Assembly: GCF_900162685.1 (NCBI RefSeq)
Contig: NZ_LT727827.1
Location: 599,971 to 663,970, forward strand
Length of the DNA: 64,000 nt
From: Terribacillus halophilus
GTDB taxonomy: Bacteria > Bacillota > Bacilli > Bacillales > Amphibacillaceae
Direction of reading: 5' to 3'
In this document: in pieces, positions 34,743 through 43,059 of the stretch
Layout: each line of letters begins with the position of its first letter
Position numbering within the stretch: the stretch's first letter is position 1
Notes under the pieces: model-generated
The model's input: only the letters and a program-made list of their open reading frames with translations
What the model was told of the DNA's origin: nothing
The model's database searches: none
Program-made: the position numbers and the translations under genes

Positions 34743-36054
34743 GATTATCTCCTCCTCTTTTTGCCTTACATAGTGACTGATCAAGATCAGCGAGAATGTC
34801 ATCGATATCCTCCAGCCCAATGGATAAACGAATCTGGTCAGGATAAACACCTGCTTGCAGCTGTTGTTCAGCTGTCATACGAGCATGTGTCGTGCTTGCT
34901 GGGTGAATGGCCAACGTCTTGGAATCTCCTACATTAGCTAAATGAGAAATGAGTGATAGCGAATCAATAAAACGTTCGGCTGATTCTCTGCCACCTTTTA
35001 TGCCAAACGTGAAAATAGAACTAACACCTCTCGGCAAGTAGGTCTTCGCTAGCTCATACTGCGGATCACCTGGTGTACCTGGATAGTTCACCCATTCCAC
35101 ATCAGGATGCAGGCGCAAATAAACTGCTGTCTTTTTTGCATTCTCCACATGCTGTTTCATACGAAATGATAATGTCTCTAAGCCTTGAATGAACAGCCAG
35201 CTGTTGAAAGGAGAAAGACTTGTTCCTAGGTCATGCCCTAGTTCGAACCGTGCTTTGGTGATAAAAGCACGCTTTCCCGCCAGTTTGTTGAAGGAGGTGT
35301 TACCGATACTTGGCTTATCTCGATTAAAATCCGGAAAGCGCTCATTCTCCCAATTGAATGTCCCAGCATCTACAATAGCTCCGCCAATTGAGGTACCGTG
35401 CCCTCCGATGAACTTTGTAGTAGAAAACACAACAATATCTGCTCCGAAGTCAATTGGTTTTTGTAAATATGGCGTGGTGAATGTATTGTCTACAACCAAT
35501 GGAACCCGATGTCTTTTTGCAATTGCAGACAAGCTATGAAGATCTGCAATCTCAGCATTCGGATTACCGATTGATTCCGTGAAAATTGCCTTTGTTTTCT
35601 CATTAATTGCTTGCTCTACTTCATCTGAATCATGGCCATTAACGAATCTTACCGTCACGCCAAATCCTTTGAAAGTTTCTGCAAACAGATTGTATGTTCC
35701 GCCATAAAGTGCATTTGTCGTAATAATCTCATCACCTGATTTTGCTAATGTCAGCAGGGCAACCGAGATTGCTGCCTGCCCAGAAGAAACAGCAAAACCG
35801 CCAATGCCACCTTCCAATTCTGTTAAACGCTCCTCCAGTACTGCATTCGTCGGGTTTCCATTACGAGAGTAGATGTAACCTGGCTCTTGCATTTGGAATA
35901 ATGCAGCTGCTTTCTCTGTCGATTCAAACACATAGGAACTTGTTTGATAGAGAGGTACAGCTCTTGCCCCATTTAACGGGTCCGGCTGCTGGCCAGCATG
36001 GAGGGCAACTGTATCAAAGCTCTTCTTTTTACTGGTGATATATTTCTCTGTCAT
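34720..36054 (-). CDS. metY: O-acetylhomoserine sulfhydrylase
   Basis: 444 residues from ATG 36054 (RBS AAAGGGTGGG); a longer frame upstream lies within the preceding gene and has no ribosome site. PLP lysine is in FSTTKFIGGHG, with YSRNGNPTNAVLE and the C-terminal HPASTTHARM of the Cys/Met-metabolism family. It makes homocysteine from O-acetylhomoserine and sulfide; cysteine synthase activity is possible. Its S-box operon context supports methionine synthesis. The first 26 bases overlap the preceding 105-aa gene. Confidence 0.9.
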   Translation of the reverse strand: MTEKYITSKKKSFDTVALHAGQQPDPLNGARAVPLYQTSSYVFESTEKAAALFQMQEPGYIYSRNGNPTNAVLEERLTELEGGIGGFAVSSGQAAISVALLTLAKSGDEIITTNALYGGTYNLFAETFKGFGVTVRFVNGHDSDEVEQAINEKTKAIFTESIGNPNAEIADLHSLSAIAKRHRVPLVVDNTFTTPYLQKPIDFGADIVVFSTTKFIGGHGTSIGGAIVDAGTFNWENERFPDFNRDKPSIGNTSFNKLAGKRAFITKARFELGHDLGTSLSPFNSWLFIQGLETLSFRMKQHVENAKKTAVYLRLHPDVEWVNYPGTPGDPQYELAKTYLPRGVSSIFTFGIKGGRESAERFIDSLSLISHLANVGDSKTLAIHPASTTHARMTAEQQLQAGVYPDQIRLSIGLEDIDDILADLDQSLCKAKRGGDNHEGSSSH

Positions 36055-36343
36055 GTTCCCACCCTTTCGAATATGCGGCGAACTGCTCAAGATTGCTAGT
36101 AAGCCCGCCCTTGCCAAATTTAATTCCTTCTCTTTTACCAGCTTGCTTTAAAAATTGAAGTATCGCTCTTCTTCTTTCTGTCAAATTAAGAATGCCATAT
36201 TCATAAAACCAGGCATCAATTGTGTTATAGATGCCGCGATTTATCCCATAGTAATAGGAGCACCAATCGATAAATTGAAGATCAGGCCAGTGCAGGTATG
36301 ACTTCTCTATAGCCGCCATTATGTTACGCCTCTCTTTCTTCAT
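36029..36343 (-). CDS. Uncharacterised 104-aa protein, first gene of an S-box operon
   Basis: A basic soluble protein rich in aromatic residues (KSYLHWPDLQFIDWCSYYYG, then YNTIDAWFYEYGILNLTERR). No family is recognised. The N terminus MKKERRNIMAAIEKSYLHW allows two starts: ATG 36343 with GGGGGAAG, or ATG 36319 with GAGAGG. It directly follows the S-box leader and overlaps metY, so it is expressed when SAM is low. A role in sulfur metabolism or its control is inferred only from position. Confidence 0.65.
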   Translation of the reverse strand: MKKERRNIMAAIEKSYLHWPDLQFIDWCSYYYGINRGIYNTIDAWFYEYGILNLTERRRAILQFLKQAGKREGIKFGKGGLTSNLEQFAAYSKGWEHDREIYHQ

Positions 36344-36413
36344 CACTTCCCCCTAAAATTCATTTAACCTATAAAAATAGTCGGATTTAAACCATAAGCC
36401 AGCCGCTATTTGT

Positions 36414-36565
36414 ACAAAAACAAAACGACTCCCCACAGAAGATAAGTAGGGAGTCGCTTTCCTGCTTATCTTCCGGGTTTACCCCGATGGATTTGGCACA
36501 GTATTCTTCACAGAACCCGCTGCCGAAGTTTCACAGGGCCATATCCCTCCACTTCTCTTGATAAG
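36414..36565 (-). ncRNA. SAM-I (S-box) riboswitch with terminator
   Basis: Minus strand: CTTATCAAGAG, GTGGAGGGATATGGCCC, TGTGAAACTTCGGCAGCGGG, TGTGCCAAATCC, then a terminator with GCGACTCCC and GGGAGTCGTTTTG. This is the full S-box core. Interestingly the internal loop has a long P3 arm. It controls the five-gene sulfur operon. Confidence 0.94.
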
Positions 36566-36582
36566 TCACTATTCAATTGGAT

Positions 36583-36625
36583 AAAAAAACGCCTTTATTC
36601 CCTATCTGTATGCAGGAATAAAAGC
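36583..36625 (-). terminator. Hairpin upstream of the S-box leader
   Basis: Minus strand: GCTTTTATTCC, a 12-nt loop, GGAATAAAGGC (one G-U pair), then GTTTTTTT. It lies 20 bp before the S-box aptamer and may stop read-through from pbuE, or be a leader element of unknown role. Confidence 0.6.
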
Positions 36626-36797
36626 CTCTGGTGGTCCAGTCAGCATATATACAACTTATGGTAATTAGGATAAACGCAATTCTTACTTACGTCAATATAA
36701 ATTTCGCAAGATTTTAAATATTTAACAATCACGCTTCGCTCTTCTTACAAGAGCAGTCCTAATACTTGCCCTTCAGAAAACCACCTGCAAACATAGA

Positions 36798-36829
36798 GAA
36801 AAGCGGACAAATCGCTTGCCCGCTTTTTT
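36798..36829 (-). terminator. Terminator of pbuE
   Basis: AAGCGGACAA and TTGCCCGCTT (one mismatch) flanked by A- and T-rich tails, just after the pbuE stop; can act on both strands. Confidence 0.7.
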
Positions 36830-36837
36830 ATCATCTA

Positions 36838-37998
36838 TTAATTTTGTACAGCTTTTCGAACCGTGCTTCGCAAGGACCATACGCCGAAAGCAAGGGAGAT
36901 AATAACCAACAGGCTGCCGACATGAGCTGTTGTCTGCATGGAATGCGTAGCTCCATTCACAATGCCGCCTACTAATGATCCAAGTGAAATACCAATTTGC
37001 AATGCCGAGTTGTTGAAACTCTGATGAATACCTGCTGATTCGGAATCTGTTTCAACAATATAGTTCTGTAGTGGCGGTGCTAAACTCCAGCTTAGTGCAG
37101 CCCAGATTACCATTACTACAATAAATAATGGGAAAGATACCGTAGAAAACGGAAGCGCGAATAAAATCACGGCAAATGATGCGACAACTAAAATGATGCT
37201 GACTTTGGAACCAAAGCGGTCTGCCAAACTGCCGCCAAAAGCTCCTCCGCCAACTGCTGCGATACCAAAGATAAAGTAGCAAATACTAATCCATTGCGTA
37301 TGCAGTCCTAGCTCAGATTCAAGGAAAGGTGTGAAATACGCATAGATCGTATAATGACCTGCCAGCATAAATAGCATCGTCAAATGTGCTGTTAGCATCT
37401 TTTTATTACGCAGAGCTTTCAGCTGCGACTTCAAGGATTGTACTTGTTCCACTTCAATACGCTCAAGCGTGAAAGCAATCAGAACCATAGACAATAAGGC
37501 CATTAAGCCAATAAATAGGAACAGCATACGCCAGCCAAAAGCATCACTGACAATAATTCCAATTGGCACGCCAAGCACGAGCGATGAACTGATACCCATA
37601 TAAATAAGTCCAATTGCTTTCGCACGATGCTTGGGCTGAACAATCTTCGCTGCAATCGTTAAAGAAAGCACAATAATCAATGCTGTACTCATCGCTGTAA
37701 GGACACGCGCAATCATGACAAACAAGAACGACGGGCTCATGTAGGTAATGACATTGCCAAAAACAAATATACCTAGTGTCAGCAGCAGAAGCTTCTTTCG
37801 CTCAATATTTGCTGTCAGTGTATAAAGAATTGGACCTGAAAGTGCATACACCAAAGCAAATACAGTAATCAACTGACCAGCTTGTCCAATTGATACGTGT
37901 AAATCATTTGCGATGGTTGGCAAAATCCCTCCAACAATTAGTTCAACTAACCCTACAGATATAACGGAAATAGCTAATATAAAGACTCTGAAATTCAA
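36838..37998 (-). CDS. pbuE: PbuE, purine base/nucleoside efflux transporter
   Basis: 386 residues, twelve membrane helices, major facilitator superfamily. The N terminus (VGLVELIVGGILPTIANDL), SGPILYTLTANIERKKL, HYTIYAYFTPFLE and WSLAPPLQNYIVE follow B. subtilis PbuE closely as I recall it. The gene is preceded by an adenine-type purine riboswitch, the same arrangement as pbuE, which makes the call strong. It exports purine bases when adenine is high. The start is TTG with AAAGG upstream. Confidence 0.93.
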   Translation of the reverse strand: MNFRVFILAISVISVGLVELIVGGILPTIANDLHVSIGQAGQLITVFALVYALSGPILYTLTANIERKKLLLLTLGIFVFGNVITYMSPSFLFVMIARVLTAMSTALIIVLSLTIAAKIVQPKHRAKAIGLIYMGISSSLVLGVPIGIIVSDAFGWRMLFLFIGLMALLSMVLIAFTLERIEVEQVQSLKSQLKALRNKKMLTAHLTMLFMLAGHYTIYAYFTPFLESELGLHTQWISICYFIFGIAAVGGGAFGGSLADRFGSKVSIILVVASFAVILFALPFSTVSFPLFIVVMVIWAALSWSLAPPLQNYIVETDSESAGIHQSFNNSALQIGISLGSLVGGIVNGATHSMQTTAHVGSLLVIISLAFGVWSLRSTVRKAVQN

Positions 37999-38074
37999 TA
38001 GATCAATACCTTTCTATTCAGAATATGAAGACGAACATGTTATTCGTTCTGCAATAGATTGCATTTTTCCGCAC

Positions 38075-38167
38075 AAAAAACTCCCTAATTACAGATAAAA
38101 AATCTGTAATCAGGGAGTTATGGCTCCTGGTAGAAACCCTCAAACCAAATTATTGAGGTTATACAGT
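38075..38167 (-). ncRNA. Adenine riboswitch (purine class) with terminator
   Basis: Minus strand aptamer: CTGTATAACCTCAATAATTT, GGTTTGAGGGTTTCTACC, AGGAGCCATAACTCC, CTGATTACAG. The specificity base in the last junction (GATTA, not GACTA) is U, which selects adenine. The terminator AACTCCCTGATTACAGAT / ATCTGTAATTAGGGAGTT with a T-run uses the aptamer's 3' side, so ligand binding should turn pbuE on. Confidence 0.93.
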
Positions 38168-38289
38168 GCAAAACGAACATATTCCATTTTCTTAAGAAAT
38201 TATAGCAAGATACAGACATAACTGCAAGATGAAGCAAGCAGATAAGAATACATCACCCGCCTTTTCCATAAAGTGCATAAGTTTTATGT

Positions 38290-38317
38290 TTGCTTTATCG
38301 GAAAACCTCGATATACA
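38290..38317 (+). promoter_or_regulatory. Promoter of the ArsR-type gene, start codon at the +1 region
   Basis: -35 TTGCTT (38290-38295), 16-bp spacer, -10 TATACA (38312-38317). Transcription would begin about 38324-38326, right at the ATG, implying a leaderless mRNA. The sequence TTGCTTTAT and CGATATACAA recur before the adjacent MFS gene. Confidence 0.6.
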
Positions 38318-38325
38318 ATAGACTT

Positions 38326-38640
38326 ATGGATACTATCGGTCTATTCAAAGCTTTGTCTAATGAGAAACGGCTGCAAATACTGCATTGGCTGAAAGAACCG
38401 GAGAAGCATTTTCCGAAACAGCAGGCGCACCTGCCGAAGGAGGTTCATTACAAGGGCGGTGTCTGTGTCGGAGACATTCAAGAAAAGGTCCAAGCTTCTC
38501 AATCTACGGTCTCCCAATACCTTGCTATGATGCAGCGTGCTGGATTATTGGAATCTATTCGTTATAACCAATGGACGTATTACCGCAGAAATGAAGAAAC
38601 AATTCAGAAGCTAGCTGCTTATTTAAATAAAGAATTGTAG
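38326..38640 (+). CDS. ArsR-family transcription regulator
   Basis: 104 residues. Winged helix pattern: LFKALSNEKRLQILHWL, then GVCVGDIQEKVQASQSTVSQYLAMMQRAGLLES as the recognition helix block and YNQWTYYRRNEE as the wing. One Cys is present in GGVCVGD, at a place used by metal or thiol sensors, but a full metal site is not evident. The ATG at 38326 has no ribosome site and lies within the +1 region of the promoter. It is divergent from pbuE and precedes an MFS exporter it likely represses. Confidence 0.85.
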   Translation: MDTIGLFKALSNEKRLQILHWLKEPEKHFPKQQAHLPKEVHYKGGVCVGDIQEKVQASQSTVSQYLAMMQRAGLLESIRYNQWTYYRRNEETIQKLAAYLNKEL

Positions 38641-38649
38641 TATCTTCCA

Positions 38650-38681
38650 AGAGATCCTTTAGGGATTTCTTTTCTTTCAAC
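38650..38681 (+). terminator. Terminator of the ArsR-type gene
   Basis: AGAGATCC, loop TTTAG, GGATTTCT (one G-U pair), then TTTTCTTTC. Confidence 0.72.
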
Positions 38682-38689
38682 TTTGAATA

Positions 38690-38718
38690 TTGCTTTATTC
38701 CGATATACAAATATACAA
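38690..38718 (+). promoter_or_regulatory. Promoter/operator of the MFS gene, copy of the arsR promoter
   Basis: TTGCTTTATTCCGATATACAA (38690-38710 in two blocks, TTGCTTTAT and CGATATACAA) repeats the elements of the upstream ArsR promoter, followed by TATACA. The shared blocks are a likely operator for the regulator. Confidence 0.55.
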
Positions 38719-38735
38719 CAAATTGGAGTGACACG

Positions 38736-39905
38736 ATGGCTTTAACTAAAAAACAGACATTCTTAGCATTCACTTTAACTTTACTGACGTTCGTTATGGG
38801 TACAAGCGAATTCGTCATCGTTGGCTTACTGACAGAAGTAGCGGCCGACTTAAACGTAACTGTGGCATCTGCAGGAACACTTGTATCGGGATTTGCTATT
38901 GCCTATGCAATTGGCACGCCTCTTTTAACTAGCTGGGTTAGTCGATTTCCGAAATACCCATTGATGCTGACACTTATTGTCGTCTTTATATTAGGTAATG
39001 TCACTAGTGCATTAACATCTTCCTTCGGCGTATTACTAGCAGCACGTATTGTCACAGCAGCAGCGAGTGGTGTCCTCACCGCATTAGCAATGACAGTAGC
39101 GAGTGATACAATGCCCGCAGCGAAGCGTTCTTCTGTCATTGCGCTTATCTTTGCCGGATTCACAATTTCCAATGTCTTAGGTGTGCCGCTCGGAACATTC
39201 ATCGGGCAATTAGGTTCTTGGCATCTGACATTCTGGACGACTGCATTGCTCGGAGTAATTGCCTTCCTTATCAGTTTGTTCATCTTACCAAAGACCGCAG
39301 CGAGCGAGAAAAGTTCCATATGGAAGCAGCTTGTACTATTCAAGAATCCAAAAATTCTAGTCGGTTTCTTCATCCCGACGTTCAGTATTGCGGGAACATA
39401 TACAATCTACACGTATATTACGCCCATCATCGAGGATGAATTAGGCATTGCCTCCAGCTCTGTCGGTCTCGTCTTGCTGGCATACGGCCTCTTTTCCATC
39501 GGCAGTAACTTTTTAGCTGGTAAAATTGCCGGCAGAAACGGTATCGGAGATCTGCGTTATGCGTTCATCATCCAAGCAATCATCATTGGATCCCTATATG
39601 TGTCAATGAACATGACAATCGCTGGGTTGATCAGCATCATGCTCATGGCCATCATGATTTACGTTATGAATGCCACCATTCAAATCTATCTTATGGACAA
39701 AGCGGCAGCCTATTCTTCTGCAGCCAGAGATTTTGCTTCCTCGCTGACTCCTGTTTCAGTCAATATCGGTATTACACTTGGTTCCGCGTTAGGCGGGTTG
39801 GTCGTTGCCTACGGGACCCTTCCAAACCTTGCAATCGTAGGTGGGATATGTGCCCTTGTCGCCTCTTTACTATCATTTATCAGTTATCGAATAGAGAACG
39901 AATAA
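38736..39905 (+). CDS. MFS transporter, drug or sugar efflux type
   Basis: 389 residues with twelve membrane helices. Motif GTSEFVIVGLLTEVAADL near the N terminus, ARIVTAAASGVLTALAMTVA and GNVTSAL fit the arabinose-efflux/YdhP-like subgroup (DHA1). The RxxxR-type loop is short (SRFPKYPLM). Regulated by the adjacent ArsR-type protein through a shared promoter motif. Substrate unknown. GGAGTG precedes the ATG. Confidence 0.85.
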   Translation: MALTKKQTFLAFTLTLLTFVMGTSEFVIVGLLTEVAADLNVTVASAGTLVSGFAIAYAIGTPLLTSWVSRFPKYPLMLTLIVVFILGNVTSALTSSFGVLLAARIVTAAASGVLTALAMTVASDTMPAAKRSSVIALIFAGFTISNVLGVPLGTFIGQLGSWHLTFWTTALLGVIAFLISLFILPKTAASEKSSIWKQLVLFKNPKILVGFFIPTFSIAGTYTIYTYITPIIEDELGIASSSVGLVLLAYGLFSIGSNFLAGKIAGRNGIGDLRYAFIIQAIIIGSLYVSMNMTIAGLISIMLMAIMIYVMNATIQIYLMDKAAAYSSAARDFASSLTPVSVNIGITLGSALGGLVVAYGTLPNLAIVGGICALVASLLSFISYRIENE

Positions 39906-39906
39906 C

Positions 39907-39946
39907 GAAAAAAGACAGGTCGAATCAATATCAACCTGTCTTTTTC
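39907..39946 (+). terminator. Bidirectional terminator between convergent genes
   Basis: AAAAAAGACAGGT and ACCTGTCTTTTT form a 12-bp stem with a 13-nt loop; tails fit both directions. Confidence 0.85.
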
Positions 39947-40509
39947 GTATGCAAGAAATCAGATTTCGTTATAGCGTACATTTTCACATCTCGCTGTTTT
40001 CCTTTTAAAGAAAGCAGTTTGCGTAATGTCCCTTCAAATAGCATACTGGACTTCTGCATAACTTTTTCCGAGCCTTCATTTTCCACTATGCATTTCGCCT
40101 GGATTCGTTCTAGCTCCATCCTTTCTAAACCAAAGCGAATGACTTCCTTCACCGCTTCCGTCATATATCCACTGCCCCAATATGGGCGAGCCATCACATA
40201 ACCTATTTCTCCGACATGATCTTTCTGGTTCCAAGACACATAATTAATAGTACCAATTAGACGCTTGTGCTCCTTATGTTCAATTCCCCAAAAGACAGCC
40301 TGTTGATTTTCATATAAACTCAGGATAATATGCAGAAACTGCTGCGTATCGTCAATCGATTGATGCGTATTCCAAGACACAAACTCTGAAACAGCAGGAT
40401 CAGATCCATAAGCAAATATCGCATCCACATCAGCAAGTGTTACTTTACGCAGGTGCAGACGCTCGGTTTCTAGAGCTGGCAGGTCCTCTAATATATGTTC
40501 CGTTGGCAT
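39931..40509 (-). CDS. GNAT acetyltransferase (RimJ/YdaF type)
   Basis: 192 residues. TERLHLRKVTLADVDAIFAYG at the N terminus and GEIGYVMARPYWGSGYMTEA with the acetyl-CoA loop at about 110-130 are typical of RimJ/RimL-like GNAT proteins that modify N termini or small amines. Its end overlaps a bidirectional terminator with the MFS gene. The ribosome site (GGGGGGAAC) is 10 bases from the ATG. Confidence 0.85.
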   Translation of the reverse strand: MPTEHILEDLPALETERLHLRKVTLADVDAIFAYGSDPAVSEFVSWNTHQSIDDTQQFLHIILSLYENQQAVFWGIEHKEHKRLIGTINYVSWNQKDHVGEIGYVMARPYWGSGYMTEAVKEVIRFGLERMELERIQAKCIVENEGSEKVMQKSSMLFEGTLRKLLSLKGKQRDVKMYAITKSDFLHTKKTG

Positions 40510-40604
40510 GGTAATTTGTTCCCCCCTAATCCGAAATAAAATAAGTCTTTTATTTCACCATGCCACGATATGGATAAACTTTCAATAATTCTCCCCAATA
40601 CAAA

Positions 40605-40648
40605 CAAAAAACTTCCTGCGCACAGATGCTTACTGTACACAGGAAGTT
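40605..40648 (-). terminator. Terminator of the EAL-PAS-GGDKF gene
   Basis: Minus strand: AACTTCCTG, 25-nt interior, CAGGAAGTT, then TTTTGTTTG. Confidence 0.72.
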
Positions 40649-40669
40649 ACCTTCAGAATATGCTCAATT

Positions 40670-42793
40670 TTAAATCGCCCGATACCTATTCTTTCCATCC
40701 TTTTTCGCTTGGTACAAGGCTTCATCTGCTCGCAGCAGCAATTCGCGTTCTTTTGTACCATTGGCTGGATAGATTGCTAAACCGATACTAGAGGTTGCCT
40801 TAAAGCTGTCTCTCCCTATACACCATTCATCTTGGATAGAGGCAAGGATACATTTTGCCATGCGTATGGCATCTTGCTCCTGCTTGATTTCCGGCAGTAA
40901 GATAGTAAATTTATCTCCGCCTTGTCTGGAAAACACATCACAAGACCGCACACACCCTTTCACTCGGCGTGTAAATTCCACCAACAGCTTATCACCGATT
41001 TCGTGGCCAAATGTATCGTTAATAGATTTGAAGTTATCCAAATCCAGATACATCAGCGCCATTTTATTGCCGTTCCGCTTCGCTTCTTCCAGCGCTTGCT
41101 CCAGTTTCTCTTTAAACAGACGACGATTCGGCAGCCCTGTCAATGTATCATGATAAGCCATATGCGTTAGCTTCTCCTCATAAACCAAACGCTCCGTTAT
41201 GTCTCTGGAGACAACAAGAAAGTGTTCAAAAATCCCATTTTCGTCAAAGATCGGATTAGCCATTGCCTCCAGCCAAATCCAATCGTCACTTATATTCCTA
41301 AATCGAAACTGAAACACCCCTCCTTGTTTTGTTTGCACCATCTTTTCCAGCTGCTGTCGTACTTTCTTCCGATCATCTTCATGCATGAATACACTTGCAT
41401 GCTGCCCTTCATATGCTTCAGAGGGAAAACCCAGTACTGTCACATGGGATGGCGAGGCATATTTGAAATTGCCGTCCCAGTCTATCAGGCAAACCAAGTC
41501 TGTCATATTCTCCGCAATTAAACGATACCTAGCTTCACTCTGCCGCAGTGCCTCTTCAGCCTTGTTACTCCGAGAAAGCTCTTTCTGTACTTCATCTGTA
41601 TCCGTTATATCAACAGAGCATCCGATTACCTCAACAACCTTTCCATTCTTTGAAATCGGCCGTAAAGAAGTAATATATTGAATTCCGTCTACATCCGATT
41701 CATACGAAACATTTCTTTCCCCATTCCATGCGCGCTGATAGTAAGACAGCTTCCTGGCTGCTTCTTCAGCCGGGAGAAAGTCCTGCAACTCTCTTCCAAC
41801 GAGCTGCTCCGGCGTAAACTTCATCCGGTAAAGCAGTTCACCTTCACTAAACGTATGAACAAATCGTCCATGGTCATTTACGTACTTAAAAATCATCCCA
41901 TGCTGCTTTCGCATAGCTTCCTGTAACTCCAGATTAGTTCTCTCCATTCCCCACTGAAACCACATCTGCCTGCATGACTCTTCTGAAAGACCCTCGGTTG
42001 AGATAATCCGTTCAAAAGCTGACATGTTTTCAGTAAATCTTGCTGTTGAAACAGGTTTGCTGAAGAGATATCCTTGTCCTTCATCACACAAGTTTTGCTG
42101 CAGAAAGATCAGATGATCCTTGGATTCCACTCCTTCTGCAATCACTTCCAGTTTCAGTTGATGCGCCATTGCAATAATTGTTTTTACAATCGTAGCGTCT
42201 TTGGCATCAATGGTACAATTCCTCACAAACGACCGGTCTATTTTAATAGTATCTATCGGAAACTCTTTCAAATGATAAAGTGAACTATAGCCAGTACCAA
42301 AGTCATCAAGACTGATGCTGACACCAATCTGTTTCAACTTACGCAGCATAGGCAGGACAAACTCCACATCCATCGTCATAGACTCCGTAATTTCGAGTTC
42401 TAAATATTCCGGTGCGAGCTCTGTTTCTTTTAAAATATTCTCTACTTTTTCTGCTATATCACCTTGATACAGCTGACTAGCGGATAAGTTGACCGCCATA
42501 ATCAACGGTTCAAGCCCCATTTCCTGCCACAGCTTATTCTGTTTGCATGCTGAACGAAGCACCCATTCCCCGATCGGCCGAATCAATCCTGTTTCTTCAG
42601 CAAACGGGATGAATTCCAACGGCGAAATTGTTCCTATAATAGGATGCTCCCAACGCAGCAACGCCTCTGCACCGATGACTTTTCCCGACCGCAGCTGAAG
42701 CTTTGGCTGATACAGAAGATAAAACTCATCATTCTCAAGGGCTTGAAGCAGCGCCGCTTCTCTATCTGAATCGTTCATATTCGTTAAATCCAC
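40670..42793 (-). CDS. EAL-PAS-PAS-GGDKF c-di-GMP protein
   Basis: 707 residues. An EAL phosphodiesterase domain comes first (about 10-265): [42 protein letters not shown], all consistent with activity. Two PAS domains follow (about 300-410 and 430-535), then a GGDEF domain. There the signature reads RQGGDKF, so the catalytic Glu is Lys, and cyclase activity is unlikely. No membrane segment, so cytosolic. The usual order is PAS-GGDEF-EAL; here it is reversed. The start is GTG with GAGGTG eight bases upstream. Single-gene unit. Confidence 0.9.
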   Translation of the reverse strand: MDLTNMNDSDREAALLQALENDEFYLLYQPKLQLRSGKVIGAEALLRWEHPIIGTISPLEFIPFAEETGLIRPIGEWVLRSACKQNKLWQEMGLEPLIMAVNLSASQLYQGDIAEKVENILKETELAPEYLELEITESMTMDVEFVLPMLRKLKQIGVSISLDDFGTGYSSLYHLKEFPIDTIKIDRSFVRNCTIDAKDATIVKTIIAMAHQLKLEVIAEGVESKDHLIFLQQNLCDEGQGYLFSKPVSTARFTENMSAFERIISTEGLSEESCRQMWFQWGMERTNLELQEAMRKQHGMIFKYVNDHGRFVHTFSEGELLYRMKFTPEQLVGRELQDFLPAEEAARKLSYYQRAWNGERNVSYESDVDGIQYITSLRPISKNGKVVEVIGCSVDITDTDEVQKELSRSNKAEEALRQSEARYRLIAENMTDLVCLIDWDGNFKYASPSHVTVLGFPSEAYEGQHASVFMHEDDRKKVRQQLEKMVQTKQGGVFQFRFRNISDDWIWLEAMANPIFDENGIFEHFLVVSRDITERLVYEEKLTHMAYHDTLTGLPNRRLFKEKLEQALEEAKRNGNKMALMYLDLDNFKSINDTFGHEIGDKLLVEFTRRVKGCVRSCDVFSRQGGDKFTILLPEIKQEQDAIRMAKCILASIQDEWCIGRDSFKATSSIGLAIYPANGTKERELLLRADEALYQAKKDGKNRYRAI

Positions 42794-43013
42794 TATCGCG
42801 ACACCTCATTCTGCTAAGTCTTTTTCTAATGATGCTGGTTTGCATTGCGATATGTTTTTGCTAAGTGATACGGCCGATAGTGCGGCTATATTTCTAATGA
42901 TTATACAATCTAATCCGACAATATACGATACTTTCTGCAATAACAAATAAAGGAATGAATAGAAATCCTACTGTATTTATACCCGATATTATGATGTGAA
43001 ATTCTATATATGG

Positions 43014-43046
43014 AAAAACCGCCAGCATCCTATGCTGACGGTTTCT
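43014..43046 (-). terminator. Terminator of the alpha/beta hydrolase gene
   Basis: Minus strand AACCGTCAGCAT and ATGCTGGCGGTT with a short loop, then TTTCC. The sequence is almost the same as the terminator at 45516-45558. Confidence 0.8.
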
Positions 43047-43059
43047 GCTTAGGTGTTTT

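Noticed and set aside
36583-36660. Possible T-box leader because of GGTGGTCC
   Set aside because: The T-box core AGGGTGGNACCGCG is not present, and the hairpin is a plain terminator.
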